The translations under genes were made by a program, and so were the position numbers. Under the pieces are notes generated by a model. That model had not been told where the DNA came from. It was given only the letters and a program-made list of their open reading frames with translations, and made no database searches. Below, piece after piece: positions 53,901 to 64,000 of a stretch of 64,000 nucleotides of DNA (position 1 is the stretch's first letter; every line of letters begins with the position of its first letter). Source of the stretch: Rhynchonema sp. JSB1_4 (Eukaryota > Nematoda > Chromadorea > Monhysterida > Xyalidae); NCBI GenBank assembly GCA_030248065.1, contig JASAMV010000591.1, positions 1-64,000 on the forward strand, in the 5' to 3' direction.

Positions 53901-56900
53901 GGTGTGGCATAAGGTGCCTCATGGGTAATTTGCTAAACCAGTTTGACCCAAGATATAGTGCAGTATCATGACATAAAGATAACAACAATGCTTTCTTTGG
54001 TCATTGTGGTTATTGGTAGCGGGAGATATTTGTACTTGTGACTAGTAAAGAAAATGTCAGATATGCAGTCACTTGCCAGTTGCCAGTTGCCATCGGCAGC
54101 GTGGGTTGTTTATTCGCAATATTGGTTGGAAGATAGCCTCTGGCACCCAATTATTCCATGTTGGCGCCGCTTTTTCAACCACGTGAAAGGAACCAACAAG
54201 AAGGATAATTGTGCCCTTGCGTGTTTCTGACGGTTTTTTTGCATTGTGTGTATGCTGAGACGTTGTTTGAACTTGAAGCAGTCCGTACACCCTTTCTGAG
54301 CTAATTGAGAGCTACACAGCATTAAAAAAAACTGGCGACGGCACGTGAAGCGTGTGCACCAGTGGCGGCACTGTACCGTGTGTGCTTGAGTGAATGGTTG
54401 ACAAAACAAAATTGAAGATTCAAGATGATATACTACAAGGCACGTTTGGTTTCAGACAGAAGCATGAACATTAGCGCAAAAATGTGAATAGTTTGATAGA
54501 GTTGGGAAAGTTGGGAAATAGAATGCTCATCTCATATGACAAAGGGGCGAAACACGGTGAGCGTTGTGGAGCGTCCGTTACCGTCATTTAAATCAAGGAG
54601 CCACAAGATTGCTACTGCTCTGAAACACTGCAGCTTGGCACATTACAACGTGGACCATGGACGTCTACGAAACTAGACAAAACTACTGTATGTGTGCTAG
54701 AATTGTAAGTGTCTACATACAAGCTCAAAGCTTTGTTAGTTCTATCAATCCAAGCATACATACGCGCCCGCAACCGCAAGCCAACTGCTTATCTCAGGCC
54801 CGAATCTCTGGGGTTCAATCGGTCTCTCTGGCTTCGGCCTCTGTCGTGGATTCAAAGCGCCAGAATTTTGAGACGGAATTTAAAATTAGAAAATGCGCCC
54901 GCAGAGACAACAGATATGTTGGGTTGTGGAGGATTGTAGAAGAGACACATTTTTGGGTGCCAGAAGTGGATCCACTCGGCGTTTCTGAGCATGGAAAAAT
55001 GCATATCAGAAAAAAAAGAAAAAAAGAGCAGGCTGCGGTAGCCCAATCAGATACACAATGGTTTGGTTAGATTGGGAGATGCACATCTTTTTGAACTACC
55101 GTCTGTACCCGAAAAGCCAACGCTTCAAAATTTGAATGACACTTTTATGATCCTAAATGTACCGTAGACGACATCAGAAGAACAGGAGAGAAGAATTGGC
55201 GCGCGTCAGAAAGCAGATCCGAATGAGATAAAATGGTAAATTGACTGTCACTTTTGCGGAAATAATTGAGTTTCAAGTGCGATTTTGGCGTTCTGGAAGT
55301 GTCAGTTGAAATAACGAAAAAAAAAACAGGAAGCACTGAATGCATTGTATATCGCGCCTGCAACAATGAGCTGAATGTCGCATGCATGTAGCAGGGCGAC
55401 CATAAAAAAAAAATTTATTATAAAAAAAAAAAAAAAAAAAAAAAACAAAAAAAAAAGACACAACAAACAAGAGGGGCCTGCAAAAAAAAAAAAAAAATGC
55501 CTACAGGGACGAATGCGCGATGAAAACTGATTCAACGCCTGTACTGTATTTTAGTAACGTGGAAATAAATATGTAACAATAATACTTCAGTGACAAGAAA
55601 GCAAACATAAAGATCCTCATAGAGACTACTTCGGTCCTATGCATTCTCTTGCTGTTATTACATTGAGACCGTAACTGTTTATTTTGTTTGTTTTTGCACA
55701 AAAATCAAAACAACTTTACCGCCACTGACTTTTCTTCAAGTGTAGCGGGGAAGAAAATGTCAGAATTTTGCAAAGTCAAGTGGTTTGTTTGAAGGAGATA
55801 GTATGTACATGCAGCTACTCTATTTACGCTCTAAATGAATGCTGATAGTGATAATGTTAACCGATGTGTTGATTTTATGGTGGGCGTCTGTATGGAGGGA
55901 GCAGGTGTTGGAAACGATTTCATTTGAGAGCATTGTGATGTAGAGCCAGATCAAGTACACCGCAAGCAGAAAACTATCAGAAAAAAATCACAAACAAGCG
56001 CCAGACCATTACGTCTGCTCAACAGTGGGTACTAACCAGGTATGATATCAGCAATCGAGTTTGGTTCAGCTGCGCTTCGCTTGTGTGTGTTCATAGCAAA
56101 TCCGACACGCGTCTCGCCCGCCAGCAAACACACAACCGCGTGCTGCTCGTAGTAGGTATACACGTCCGGTACTGTACGGTGCTGCGGTGGTGAAGGGGCG
56201 TGATCGAAATAGTCGTCTGCCTGAAGAAGAAAGGGGGTTGATTGTTATACACTTACTTTGACTATGGGTGCTATTCACGAAAGGGTGGAGAGTTGAGCGA
56301 AAAGGTCAGTGGAATGGATACGGTGGCGTTGAAACATTGCACACGCTGTAGCGTGACGTGTGTGTTTGTGTGTGTGCACAATGTTGTATATTCGTATGTT
56401 GTCGCGCCTGTGTTGTGGCAACCCAGTTTGGTTGGGAGGCGTGGCGTTTCTAATGGTTTTGAGTGGCAAAATGGTACGCAAGCGTTAAATTCAACTTTCC
56501 ACTCAAGATTTTCCGCTGTTCTTCAAACCCAGCTTTCCCACTTAACTTTCCACTCAAGATTTTCCACTGTTCGTTCGGCCCCAACATTCCACTGACCTTT
56601 CCACTCAAGATTTTCCACTGTTCGTTCCACCAAACTTTCCACTGAATTTTCCACTCAACATTTTCCATTGTTCGTTCCGCCCAACTTTCCCCTGAACTTT
56701 CCACTCATGATTTTCCGCTGTTCGTTCAACCCAACTTTCCACTGACCGTTCCACTCAAGATTTTCCACTGTTTCTTCCACCATGCTTTCCACTGAATTTT
56801 CCGCTGAAAATTTTCCACTGTTCGTTCCGCCCAACTTTCCCCTGAACTTTCCACTCAAGATTTTCCACTGTTCGTTCCGCCCCAACTTTCCACTGACCTT

Positions 56901-59900
56901 TCCACTCAACATTTTCCACTGTTCGTTCCACCAAACTTTCCACTGAACTTTCCACTCAAAATTTTCCACTGTTCGTTCCGCCCAACTTTCCCCTGAACTT
57001 TCCACTCAAGATTTTCCGCTGTTCGTTCAACCCAGCTTTCCACTGAATCTTCCACTCAAGATTTTCCACCAGTGGTGTCGTTGGGGGGGGGGGGTTACCC
57101 CCTGGTATGGGGTATGGGACTATGGGATATGGGAAATTTTTCACTTTTGGAACAAGCACCCCTACGAAAAGACTTTTTGACCCCGAGAAGTACCAAAATT
57201 GGCCATTTTTCATCCAAAAATGTCAAAAATCGCTTGCTGCCGCAAGAAAACTCTGCTTTAAGCACTTTTTAGACCAATTTTGGCACTCTTGGAAGATTTT
57301 TGGGGTCATTTTTTTCAAAACCCCTACCCTCGGGTACGGGAAATTTTTGAGTTTTTGGAGAAACCCCCCTGGTATGGGAAATTCTTGATTTTTTTGGGTA
57401 TGTATGGGAAATTTCCCGAAAATTGGGCCGGGTATGGGAAATTTCGATTTCTCAACGACACCACTGTTTTCCACTGTTCGTTCCGCCCCAACTTTCCACT
57501 GACCTTTCCACTCAAGATTTTCCACTGTTCATTCCACCCAACTTTCCACTGACCGTTCCACTCAAGATTTTCCACTGTTCCTTCCACCACACTTTCCACT
57601 GAATTTTCCGCTCAAAATTTTCCACTGTTCGTTCCGCCCAACTTTCCCCTGAACTTTCCACTCAAGATTTTCTACTGTGCGTTCCGCTCCAACTCTCCGC
57701 TTTCGTGAATACCAGCCTATGAAACAGATGGCCTGAATTATGCGGGGTGAAGTTGTGCTGCGACGCGAGTCTCGTTCGAATCATCAAGTTTTGTGAGGAC
57801 GAGGATGCGCAAAGCGATTCTCGCACATAATCAACTGGCATATACTGTCATGTTGCTTGACGACTTGCGGGGAAAGTATCATTTCAAATATTCTCACGGA
57901 CAAATTTACCATCTGGTCAACAATTTTCCCAATAATGCCGTCGAATCATCATACTTTCAATCATACGCATTCAACCAATTGCCGAATGTTGCTGCTTCTG
58001 CTGCTGCTTTTGAACATCGTGGCTAATGAAACGATCAACGCATCCATCTACAGACGACAAGGTTTGAATGACAAGTTGGTAGTATTTATATTGAGACTGC
58101 GGTGAAACATCAGAATGTTATCACGCCGTGTTATAGTTAACGATCGACCATTAGAAGAGAGCACAACGACATCTTCCAAAGACAAAACAGGTACATCCTT
58201 CATTGAAAAGCCAGATCCCTTCGATCTTGAATATTTTTTTCAATTTCATCAGATGCCAGCCGCCCTAAATCCGGCAACGGTCACGGCACAATTATATTCG
58301 TGTTCGTGCTGTTGTGCTGCCTTTTGGCCGTGATCGTTGTGGTCAATGTGCATTTGTGTTGCGTCTGCAATCACGAGGCACAAATGATCAGAATGAAACT
58401 GTATCTGGCTGACAAACAGCGAAGAATCATGATGCGCGCCGGACTTGCCGTCAGTTTCGTTCGGGGGGAAACTTTGTGATCGAGTCGGATCTGGAACTGT
58501 TTTGGTGATCGCGTGATTTTTGTGCCTTTGATGCCATCGATGATTCCCGCAAGTGTGAGAATGGTCCCAAAACCTGTGTGCTAAACAGCTTGTACAGACA
58601 CACTGTTCGAAGCTAGTGGCATGGCATGAGTGAATATCCTTCAGTCGAAAATACTAGGCACATTGTATAATATATACTGTACTCACCTGGCTAAGGCAGA
58701 TCCGATCCGATCACTTCCGGCCTCTGCTCAGAAATAACCATTTTACCTTGTCGAGCAGACTGATGTTTCAGCGGGAGGCGCTACGGGCCGATCATGCGCG
58801 CGATGCGGATGCAGTGTTCTCGGAATCAAAATACAGACGACACGGAAAAAAGCCGTTCAATCAGGGAGTGCTCGATAACATACAGGTTAGTACAGATTGA
58901 TTTATTGATGGTTGATTGAATGATTGATCAGTAAACTTCAGGTGAGCAGCACACACCATCTCAGTCCCAATCCACCAGAACGAGCAGAACAGGACGACGA
59001 AGAGCGAGACAACGCGCACATCACATTCGACGAGGTACAATGTAGCTGGTCATATTATCAATCGTTCATAAACTGTCAATCAATGCATCAGCGAGTTATT
59101 CAATCAGTCAACCAAAAATGAATCATTGTCATTCCAATCGCAACTGTTGAATAACACCCATTCAATCGCATTCACAGTCAGTGAGCGTGCACGATATCAC
59201 TGGCCGCAGTGAGTCCGAGTTCCTCACCGAACGCGGCTACAATCGCAAAAAGGACCAGGCGATGCGGGCGAGCATCAAACAGAGCGAAAGTCGACCGAAA
59301 CCAAAACAGGACGAACGACTGTCGGCCATCGCGCACAGATCCAGTATGTACTGTACCTTACATCGCACCGAACCGACCTGAAAAGGCCTAAGTGCAAAAT
59401 GTGGCCTGATTGAGCGGCCCTAAGCATAAATAACCAGAGCATTACAATACGTTTTGCCAGCGTTAGTGTTTCGCCGCCGGAGCCCTCGCGCGATTCCACA
59501 GTTGTACCACGTCTTCAGAGATTCTGCAACTGTTATTTGAGTCAGCGTCGTCACCGAATAGGTCAAAGCAGCATTTGGGCTCTTTCGGTTTCCAGGACCC
59601 TTTTGTCGACTGATTGAAAACCAACAACAAAATTCGTTGTCAGATCGGGATCGAAGTGCGAAACGTGAAGCCGATGAAGCGATCACAACAGGTATAATGC
59701 GGCATTGCGGTTACGGTAGGCGATTACAGTACATGCACACATACACATCATTTATTCCAGAGCCCCAACCGAGTCACATGGACGCAACGCAGACCGATAA
59801 GGACCTAACCCAGTCACAATCGAAATCCAGCTCATCGAGTGACTCAAAAAGGAGCAAATCACAAAAAGAACAGTCTGACCAATCACCGAGTGACCGATCC

Positions 59901-60923
59901 AGCCAATCCCCAATAGAAGAAACGACCCAATCACCGAACGACCAATCTAGCCAATCACCGCAATTTTCTGAACGGTAAACCGAAAAGTAGGGAAACTGAT
60001 ATTTCTCTGATCGAGTCTAACATCAGCCCACTGATCTGCTAGAATTGTGACTGAAAGAAACCTCACCAAATCCAATTGAGATGCGCACTTACTCTACTCC
60101 TGAGATTAAATCACTGGTAATGCTTTGTTTGCTCCACCGCACAATTTATGCTATTACATGCACGTGCAATGAACTTCTGAATCATTATTATACTGACGAA
60201 AAATGAAATCAAACAAAATGGCAAAATGGCAGCAGTCAAAAGGACGAAACCGGCAATTAAATCAACTCACCCTGAACTCACAAGGCCCGTCTCCACGTTC
60301 AGTGCCTTTTTCACTACCCGATTGTAATGTTTCACAGTCTTCGTCATAGTCGGCGGGCGGAATCGATGGTCCAATGCCCGACGACGGACTCGTGGTCTTG
60401 GTCCGGTCGCTGCCAGATTCCCTGATTAAACAGCGACCATGTTTGTGAAGTTTTGTGCGGACTTCCTCCTTTTGTCCAGCTTATGCAACTTTACACTGAA
60501 TATAAAATTGCTCAGCTAAGCCATATCCCCCCCCCCAACAACTGAAAAAATAATAATACGTGTCGAAAACGATTGAATTCGATCAAATTTAAAATTAAAT
60601 TAAAATCTATAAAACACGTCGATTTCATAAAAATAGCAATTTAGGAGCAAAAATAATTTTTTTCGGAAACTCAATTTCTCTTTCATTAGAATGTGGAGGA
60701 AGGGAACAAACCAGCCAGCAGCAACACAAAGTGCCATGAGCTGGTGGATGGACTATACACGGTTTCTGATTTGACGATTCTTCGGCAATATGTGTTGAGA
60801 ACAAACCTGTAGTCGACGGATGGTGTGCGCGCATGAACACCAAGCAACGAGCGTTTATCCAACGATCCGCTGTTGAAATAATGTTGTGGCGGTGTCAGCT
60901 GCGGGGTGATGTTGCGCGGTAGA
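40080..60923 (-). CDS. Upstream exon chain with an N-terminal PDZ domain, phase-continuous with the PALS1-type MAGUK
   Basis: Seven minus-strand exons join in phase: 60807-60923, 60271-60421, 56037-56220, 46610-46719, 43505-43562, 40666-40762 and 40080-40285. The first two encode a disordered S/P/T-rich stretch. A complete PDZ domain follows over three exons: AVVCLLAGETRVGFAMNTHK, then NSIADIIPG joined to SPADRAGLSIGDEIIEING, then HIHD joined to CIKSRNIQLRVRRR. After it come GDSVQSGQSQVTDAYLVSVN and an acidic/polar linker. The last exon ends in phase 1 (AATTATG|gtcgga) and fits the phase-1 proline exon of the MAGUK at 39561. An optional exon, 39832-39891, would also fit. Either this is the N-terminal half of one large MAGUK transcript, or it is a separate PDZ gene whose 3' end I miss. 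No convincing terminal exon or start codon is seen; the start probably lies beyond 60923. Confidence 0.72.
41777..42013 (-). CDS. Isolated exon-like open frame, unknown
   Basis: Minus-strand frame preceded by a reasonable acceptor (ctcaatagcag at about 42013). It reads AVQQGLHSSQHLVHFIRAAS and FNYTNYVGTFEPSNMFSDLK. Composition looks coding, but no family is recognised and no partner exons were found. It lies in the 40.8-43.5 kb intron of the MAGUK chain and is not needed for that chain's phase. It may be a fragment of the same decayed material as at 45 kb. Confidence 0.25.
   Translation of the reverse strand: MCNPIPKMTAVQQGLHSSQHLVHFIRAASNLYAQISSGLSGRLSFNYTNYVGTFEPSNMFSDLKDWMQRKLISSYLLL
42248..42649 (+). 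CDS. Open frame of 133 residues, weak zinc-finger-like end
   Basis: A 133-residue frame rich in K/R with a segment ending NLAIHIKHQHSRKQ, reminiscent of the second half of a C2H2 finger, though the cysteine pair is not convincing. It lies antisense inside a MAGUK-chain intron. No homologue is recognised and there are no clear splice partners. It may be a transposon-protein fragment or chance. Confidence 0.2.
   Translation: MRNTLLYSFTERHLDLRTAWYFPHKKWRQRQIIGKKLARRMLNVVFFCHNEDVNAFFGWCKNKQFVRKRGYNPGKKTSAKFFWYAVQCKSASGARTKMVSRYFATQKNLAIHIKHQHSRKQLFGETQIQTDRS
44352..44957 (+). mobile_element. hAT-like MITE fragment ending at a poly-C tract
   Basis: Starts CAGGGTTGGGCAAAAAA, then long A/T homopolymers and the CCAAAAATGGCCTTTTTGGG block shared with 21303-21500. 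No right terminal repeat is found. The sequence runs into A/T homopolymers and then the poly-C tract. Confidence 0.55.
44958..44996 (+). repeat. Poly-C run of about 39 bases
   Basis: A pure C homopolymer preceded by A and T homopolymers. Similar AAAGGCTTAAAACATC sequence lies on both sides (44674 and 45023). This could be a real tract or a mis-assembled junction. Confidence 0.8.
44960..45655 (-). pseudogene. Degraded coding remnant of unknown origin
   Basis: On the minus strand a coding-like frame starts after a possible acceptor at about 45650 (YVNQTLEFCIDNGAAAYF). It shifts one base at a T run near 45510 and continues (NASFDNYYAFTTPECKIMQ). It then runs through to the poly-C tract, broken only by three TGA codons. 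Later pieces read CVVFPYIGESKGLSVNDTDD and LMPSVLLHLLETSSSLQIYE. A long frame with few stops but a shift and TGAs fits a decayed gene or mobile-element protein within the 43.6-46.6 kb MAGUK-chain intron. I do not recognise it. The opposite strand also has an open frame at 45009-45157, so strand is not certain. Confidence 0.35.
46874..47587. mobile_element. hAT-like MITE, CAGTGGTTTTTAA type, perfect 8-bp duplication
   Basis: 714 bases from CAGTGGTTTTTAAAAA to TTTATTAACCACTG, flanked by CCACAGGG on both sides (46866-46873 and 47588-47595). The interior (TACCATGGGTGTATTGGGTG region) recurs inverted at 26250-26640. It lies in the long intron upstream of the N-terminal PDZ exon. Confidence 0.92.
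49523..49709. mobile_element. Perfect-arm hairpin element, about 185 bp
   Basis: Arms of about 80 bases (GTATACTCTGGCAATTCTTT... and complement) around a loop of about 20 bases. Near-identity of the arms indicates youth or gene conversion. No TTAA and no clear duplication seen. Confidence 0.6.
52018..52242. mobile_element. Fold-back MITE, TA duplication, GC-rich core
   Basis: Ends CAGTTCCGGGTGCAATTC and its complement, flanked by TA at 52016-52017 and 52243-52244, as in mariner-like MITEs. The core is a run of alternating CGCGTGCACGCG, itself palindromic. Confidence 0.72.
56274..57709. mobile_element. Fold-back element with 50-bp minisatellite arm, TA duplication, disrupted by a hAT-like MITE
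   Basis: Ends TTCACGAAAG and CTTTCGTGAA, flanked by TA at 56272-56273 and 57710-57711. The left arm is short (to about 56330, ending at TTGAAACATTGCACACG). The right arm has expanded into a minisatellite (about 56490-57690) of about 50-base units built from TTTCCACTGAAC, TTTCCACTCAAG and ATTTTCCACTGTTCG. Frames reading EWKVQWK over it are artefacts. Same family as 33168-34073. Confidence 0.8.
57070..57466. mobile_element. hAT-like MITE nested in the minisatellite, perfect 8-bp duplication
   Basis: 397 bases from CAGTGGTGTCGTTGGGG to CTCAACGACACCACTG, flanked by TTTTCCAC on both sides (57062-57069 and 57467-57474). The interior repeats GGTATGGGAAATTT-like segments. It is younger than the array it interrupts. 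Confidence 0.9.
57986..59978 (+). CDS. Single-pass type I membrane protein with S/Q-rich cytoplasmic tail, eight exons, function unknown
   Basis: Exons 57986-58074, 58114-58190, 58253-58449, 58772-58885, 58942-59034, 59178-59343, 59644-59691 and 59761-59978 join in phase to 333 codons plus stop. An in-frame ATG at 57935 could add 17 residues. The start shows a leucine-rich signal peptide (MLLLLLLLLNIVANETINA). A short extracellular part of about 55 residues has an NET sequon. One membrane span follows (TIIFVFVLLCCLLAVIVVV), then a juxtamembrane CCVC. The cytoplasmic tail is charged and ends with repeated SQSP/SDQSP units before TAA. Introns are 39-417 bases. The 58772 exon follows the acceptor ctgatgtttcag, and the 58114 exon follows gtgaaacatcag. 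The gene lies antisense inside the 56.2-60.3 kb intron of the MAGUK chain. I do not recognise the family. Confidence 0.72.
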
Positions 60924-60942
60924 CTGAAACATTACAGCGTGC

Positions 60943-61011
60943 GTCAGCGTGGCGCAGCGGTCTGCGCGACAGTAGTAAAACAAATGCGCGGGTTTGATAC
61001 CCGCCGGATAT
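60943..61011 (+). repeat. tRNA-like sequence with intact D and T arms but no anticodon or acceptor stem
   Basis: A box TGGCGCAGCGG (60950) and B box GGTTTGATACC (60991) are near normal spacing. The D stem GCGC/GCGC and T stem GCGGG/CCCGC pair perfectly. The anticodon and acceptor stems do not. This pattern suggests a tRNA-derived SINE promoter and not a working tRNA. Confidence 0.4.
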
Positions 61012-61280
61012 ATGTATATGTATGTAGAAACAAAAAGACAATCGACAGTTTTATAAGAAAGCAATTTTCGCACTACTTTTACAATCAGCTAAAAATGATA
61101 TTCTCAAACCTGAAGTAGTTAGGGGATGACACCGCGTAGTGCGTCACCGTACCCCCGTTCGATGCTGGACGAAACGTTTGAAAGGTGGGAGGGGGCGGGG
61201 CTCGGCTGCCAGGGAAACCGTTCTGAAAGTTTGATCAATTTTTTTCACGATTTAAAAAATAAATGCTGAACTTTACTTAA

Positions 61281-61521
61281 GGTGGAGTTATACTTGTCCA
61301 TTTTGGGCTTGCAGACAATGAGGACAATTTTTTGCTATAATTATATTTTGTGATAGGGTTGGAGCACTAATTTCGACCTGCGTAAAAGTTGTTCATTTGG
61401 TGCAGGGAACAACTTTTACGCTGGTCGAAATTAATGCCTCAACTCTATCACAAAATATTGTTCAAACAAAAATTTGTCCTCATTGTCTACAAGCCCAAAA
61501 TGGACAAGTATAACTCCAGCT
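61281..61521. mobile_element. Fold-back MITE, TTAA duplication
   Basis: Arms of about 105 bases (GTGGAGTTATACTTGTCC... and complement), flanked by TTAA (61277-61280 and 61522-61525); one end has lost one base. A 20-base segment of the arm, GAACAACTTTTACGCTGGTC, recurs at 29454. Confidence 0.72.
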
Positions 61522-61525
61522 TTAA

Positions 61526-64000
61526 ACCTTCCCTTTCAAATTACATGTCTGCGGAAAACTAACCGAAATTGACTCCGTATCAAACCCATCTGATATTATC
61601 AGCATTTTTGAACAATTATTGGGTGTATAAAATTGCACTGTAAAGCATTGAACCGGTGAGTTATGAGCAAAGAAAGTTTATCTTTTTTTAAAACCAACGT
61701 TCCCAGATGAAAACGGTATGGAGCTATCTTGCGTATTTACGCTCAGTCAGAGAATGACAGATGACAAAAAAAAGAAAGGTAAGAACGAGAAGTTTTTTAA
61801 ACCTGCAATCTGGCATGCGTGACACGAGCGTGTAACATTAATGAAGCGTGCAGTGCGTGCGTGTTTGCCTCACACAAATCTTGTTATTTGGAGATCCTGG
61901 CACTACACTAAATCGGGCGCGCTCAACAAAGATAACATTTTCTTCATCTTTTGCTTTGAAATGTTTGACTTAAGCCCCTGCATTGTCTCAGAATTTGGAG
62001 AGCACAGCTTATAATTTTTGAAATCTTTTCAAGTAGCGCGGCTTAACATGAATGATCCTTATTTGCATAGTGAGTCAGTCAACAGCTTTTAAGAGTTTCT
62101 AAAGGCCACGCAACCAAGCTTCTTTTCATCCTATAAAGTTGAAACACCTGTCTTCAAAAGCGCCGAAATGCCGCTATTTGGCATAAAGGTTTGGCGCACA
62201 GCATTTTCGAGGAAATGTTTTGAGAAAAGGGTTCGCATTCGCAAAAACCTACATGTAATGTAAGTTACCTACACGAAGTTTCGCAGCACTCAAAAGTTCA
62301 TGCACGTGTGTGTGCCATTAAACGAAAAATTATGTCATGCGAAAACAACAACACGCGATGTGACTAAACTAATCAAACATTATGCACGGCGATGGAAACG
62401 CTTGTGGGTACACTATGCACTGCGCTGGATATGATTTGAACAAAGAACAGACCAAATCGGCCCCGAGAAACACAAATACGGCAAAAATGTCTGAGAAATT
62501 TGTGGGTCTTTCCTTGCATGCTAATCCACGACAATATGGATAACCATACACCTTTCCGATCAGTTCAGTGTGTGCTGATGTCTTTATGCTCTTTATCATC
62601 TGTCTGCATAAATCAAACATGACGTTTTTTTGGAGGTCAGACTTTACGAACGCAGTTCGTTCGCATTATGCAGGTATAAAGCGTAACGTCTTCGGAAAGC
62701 GCACATGTTTTATGGATAATGACGGAACATCTCTTTGAAAACATTGAGAGGAGGAATATTGAGAAGCAATTCTGTCACGGGAAGAATCTCCAAGCTCATC
62801 AGTATGCGTGTACCTTATGTTGTACTTCTGATGTTTCATATAAACCACACAAGACACTCATCGGAGAAAATTACACTTGTTAAGACGAGTTGCTATGTGC
62901 ATACAGTATGTAGCAGATAAAGACAAGCCATCTGATGGATGAAATTCGAAATGCAATGTTCAGAACCGAGGAAACGGGATTTTAAACAGTTCGGCCCTCA
63001 TCTGGGTAGACCTCATCAGTTGACGACATTATAAATCACAACAATTATCGGCAAATGGGCAATTTTTACAATTGGAGCAAAATAATCAGCGCATTTCTGT
63101 TCAAAACCACGGTACAGGACCATTATAATCTGCAGAAATAAGAATTGTATTTTAACCAATCAACATCGGCACAGGCAGGATGGAGACAAAAAACGTTCCG
63201 ACACAATGTCGTTCAGTCATAAAAACAGATGCAATCAGACATGAAAAATATTGGATGCCCAACCAGAAACATGCAATTGTTATGTAAAAGGTGCGTAAAT
63301 ATTACAAAACAGATTTGATGCGGTTTTGTCGAAGCAGGCTACTTTTTGTGACAATCAACGCCAGAGCAAATTCACAAGAGTGGCAAACAACGTTTTTCAA
63401 CTGACTGGTTGATGTTGAACACAAAACCACGCGCTTCATGTAAACTGGATCTCTTACCAAATGGTATATCAGCCCACTTCTCTATTTCATTCAACCACAT
63501 TGGGGAGGCAAACCATACGTCACCAGTTCAGCCGCGCATTTCTACTAGTTACAAACAGATATTCAAAATGTACGCTAATGCTCATAACAATGAAAACAAG
63601 CTATGTAACAGGACGTGACAGGCTGCGTAAAAGCACCAAAAATATCGAAGGCCATTCAAATGCAGGCCGCTTGACCACGACACAATGCAAACACTTTAAC
63701 AGTGCTGGTCAGTCATCCACCAGAACGCGTTGAAGGGAATAGCTTTCGGTTTTGGGCACTGGTGCAGCTCATGCGAATGCTTATGCTGCGGCTTGAAATA
63801 CAGAGCAGGTCGAAGAAAGATCATATAAGGTGCCCAGGTTGCAAGGTATGCAAGTAACAAGGAACATACTGACACAAGTTTTGAACGTTTCTTATTGTTG
63901 GCGCGCAGAATAAGTCATTCAGAAACATATTGCGCTGCCAAATGCCAAATAGCAGCTCGGTTGGAATATTTAGTGCCGTGCGCATGAGCGCCGTATTCCC
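61526..64000. other. No recognised gene
   Basis: Upstream exons of the MAGUK chain are expected on the minus strand here or beyond the window. None could be assigned. One ATGTTTCA motif lies at 62831. Confidence 0.4.

Larger units (their letters stand above)
47596..56036. other. Long intron of the MAGUK exon chain
   Basis: Lies between PDZ exons 46610-46719 and 56037-56220. It holds the 49.5 and 52.0 kb hairpin elements, the AREVSP-like segment at 51.1 kb, an A-rich tract at 55.4 kb and no recognised gene. Confidence 0.5.

Noticed and set aside
54657..55070. 137-residue plus-strand frame
   Set aside because: No domain, signal or splice partner, and it lies in a long intron of the opposite strand's gene; composition does not favour coding.
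56450..57599. Minus-strand frames with repeated EWKVQWK-like units
   Set aside because: They follow from a 50-base minisatellite and are broken by the inserted MITE; they show no protein-like composition.
60943..61011. Functional tRNA gene
   Set aside because: D and T arms pair, but the anticodon and acceptor stems do not; kept only as a tRNA-like repeat.

Overview
The window is animal nuclear DNA, with spliced genes in a repeat-rich background. Introns as short as 36-62 bases, acceptors of the T-rich TTTCAG type and intron phases that agree along each exon chain suggest a compact-intron ecdysozoan. A nematode is my best guess, but it is inferred and not proven. Coding density is low. Most of the 64 kb is intron, intergenic DNA and small non-autonomous transposons.

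Four loci are well supported. (1) Plus strand, about 20116-22419: a divergent ionotropic glutamate receptor / IR-like channel in at least six exons, with M1, pore, M3, S2 and M4. (2) Plus strand, 31258-31518: an 86-residue secreted protein ending in RMRYG, possibly an amidated peptide precursor. (3) Minus strand, 39561 down to 32533: a PALS1/MPP5/Stardust-type MAGUK with coiled N-terminal motifs, two L27 domains, PDZ, SH3 and guanylate-kinase parts. A second minus-strand exon chain from 60923 down to 40080 carries another PDZ domain, and its intron phases run into the MAGUK without a break. (4) Plus strand, 57986-59978: an eight-exon single-pass membrane protein lying antisense inside a MAGUK-chain intron.

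The remaining structure is mostly mobile DNA. Seven hAT-like MITEs have 8-base target duplications, six of them perfect. Three fold-back elements are flanked by TTAA and four fold-backs by TA. One 3.2 kb fold-back element has a 5-base duplication (AATAC) and internal repeats of about 106 bases. There is also a 50-base minisatellite forming the arm of a fold-back element, a 360-base (CA)n tract and a poly-C run.

The most unusual signal is a short motif, ATGTTTCA (often CTGATGTTTCA), found roughly 30 times on both strands where about 3 are expected. It lies in introns, in exons in several reading registers, and at the centres of several fold-back elements. Its last seven bases equal the core of the nematode Ruby (piRNA promoter) motif. 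Its role here is unknown.

Layout: 1-20 kb intergenic with MITEs, fold-backs and (CA)n; 20-22.4 kb receptor gene; 22.6-25.8 kb fold-back element; 26-31 kb repeats; 31.3 kb peptide gene; 32.5-61 kb MAGUK exon chain with many insertions in its introns and the nested membrane gene; 61-64 kb no recognised gene. Base-exact coordinates were counted by hand and may be off by one in places.
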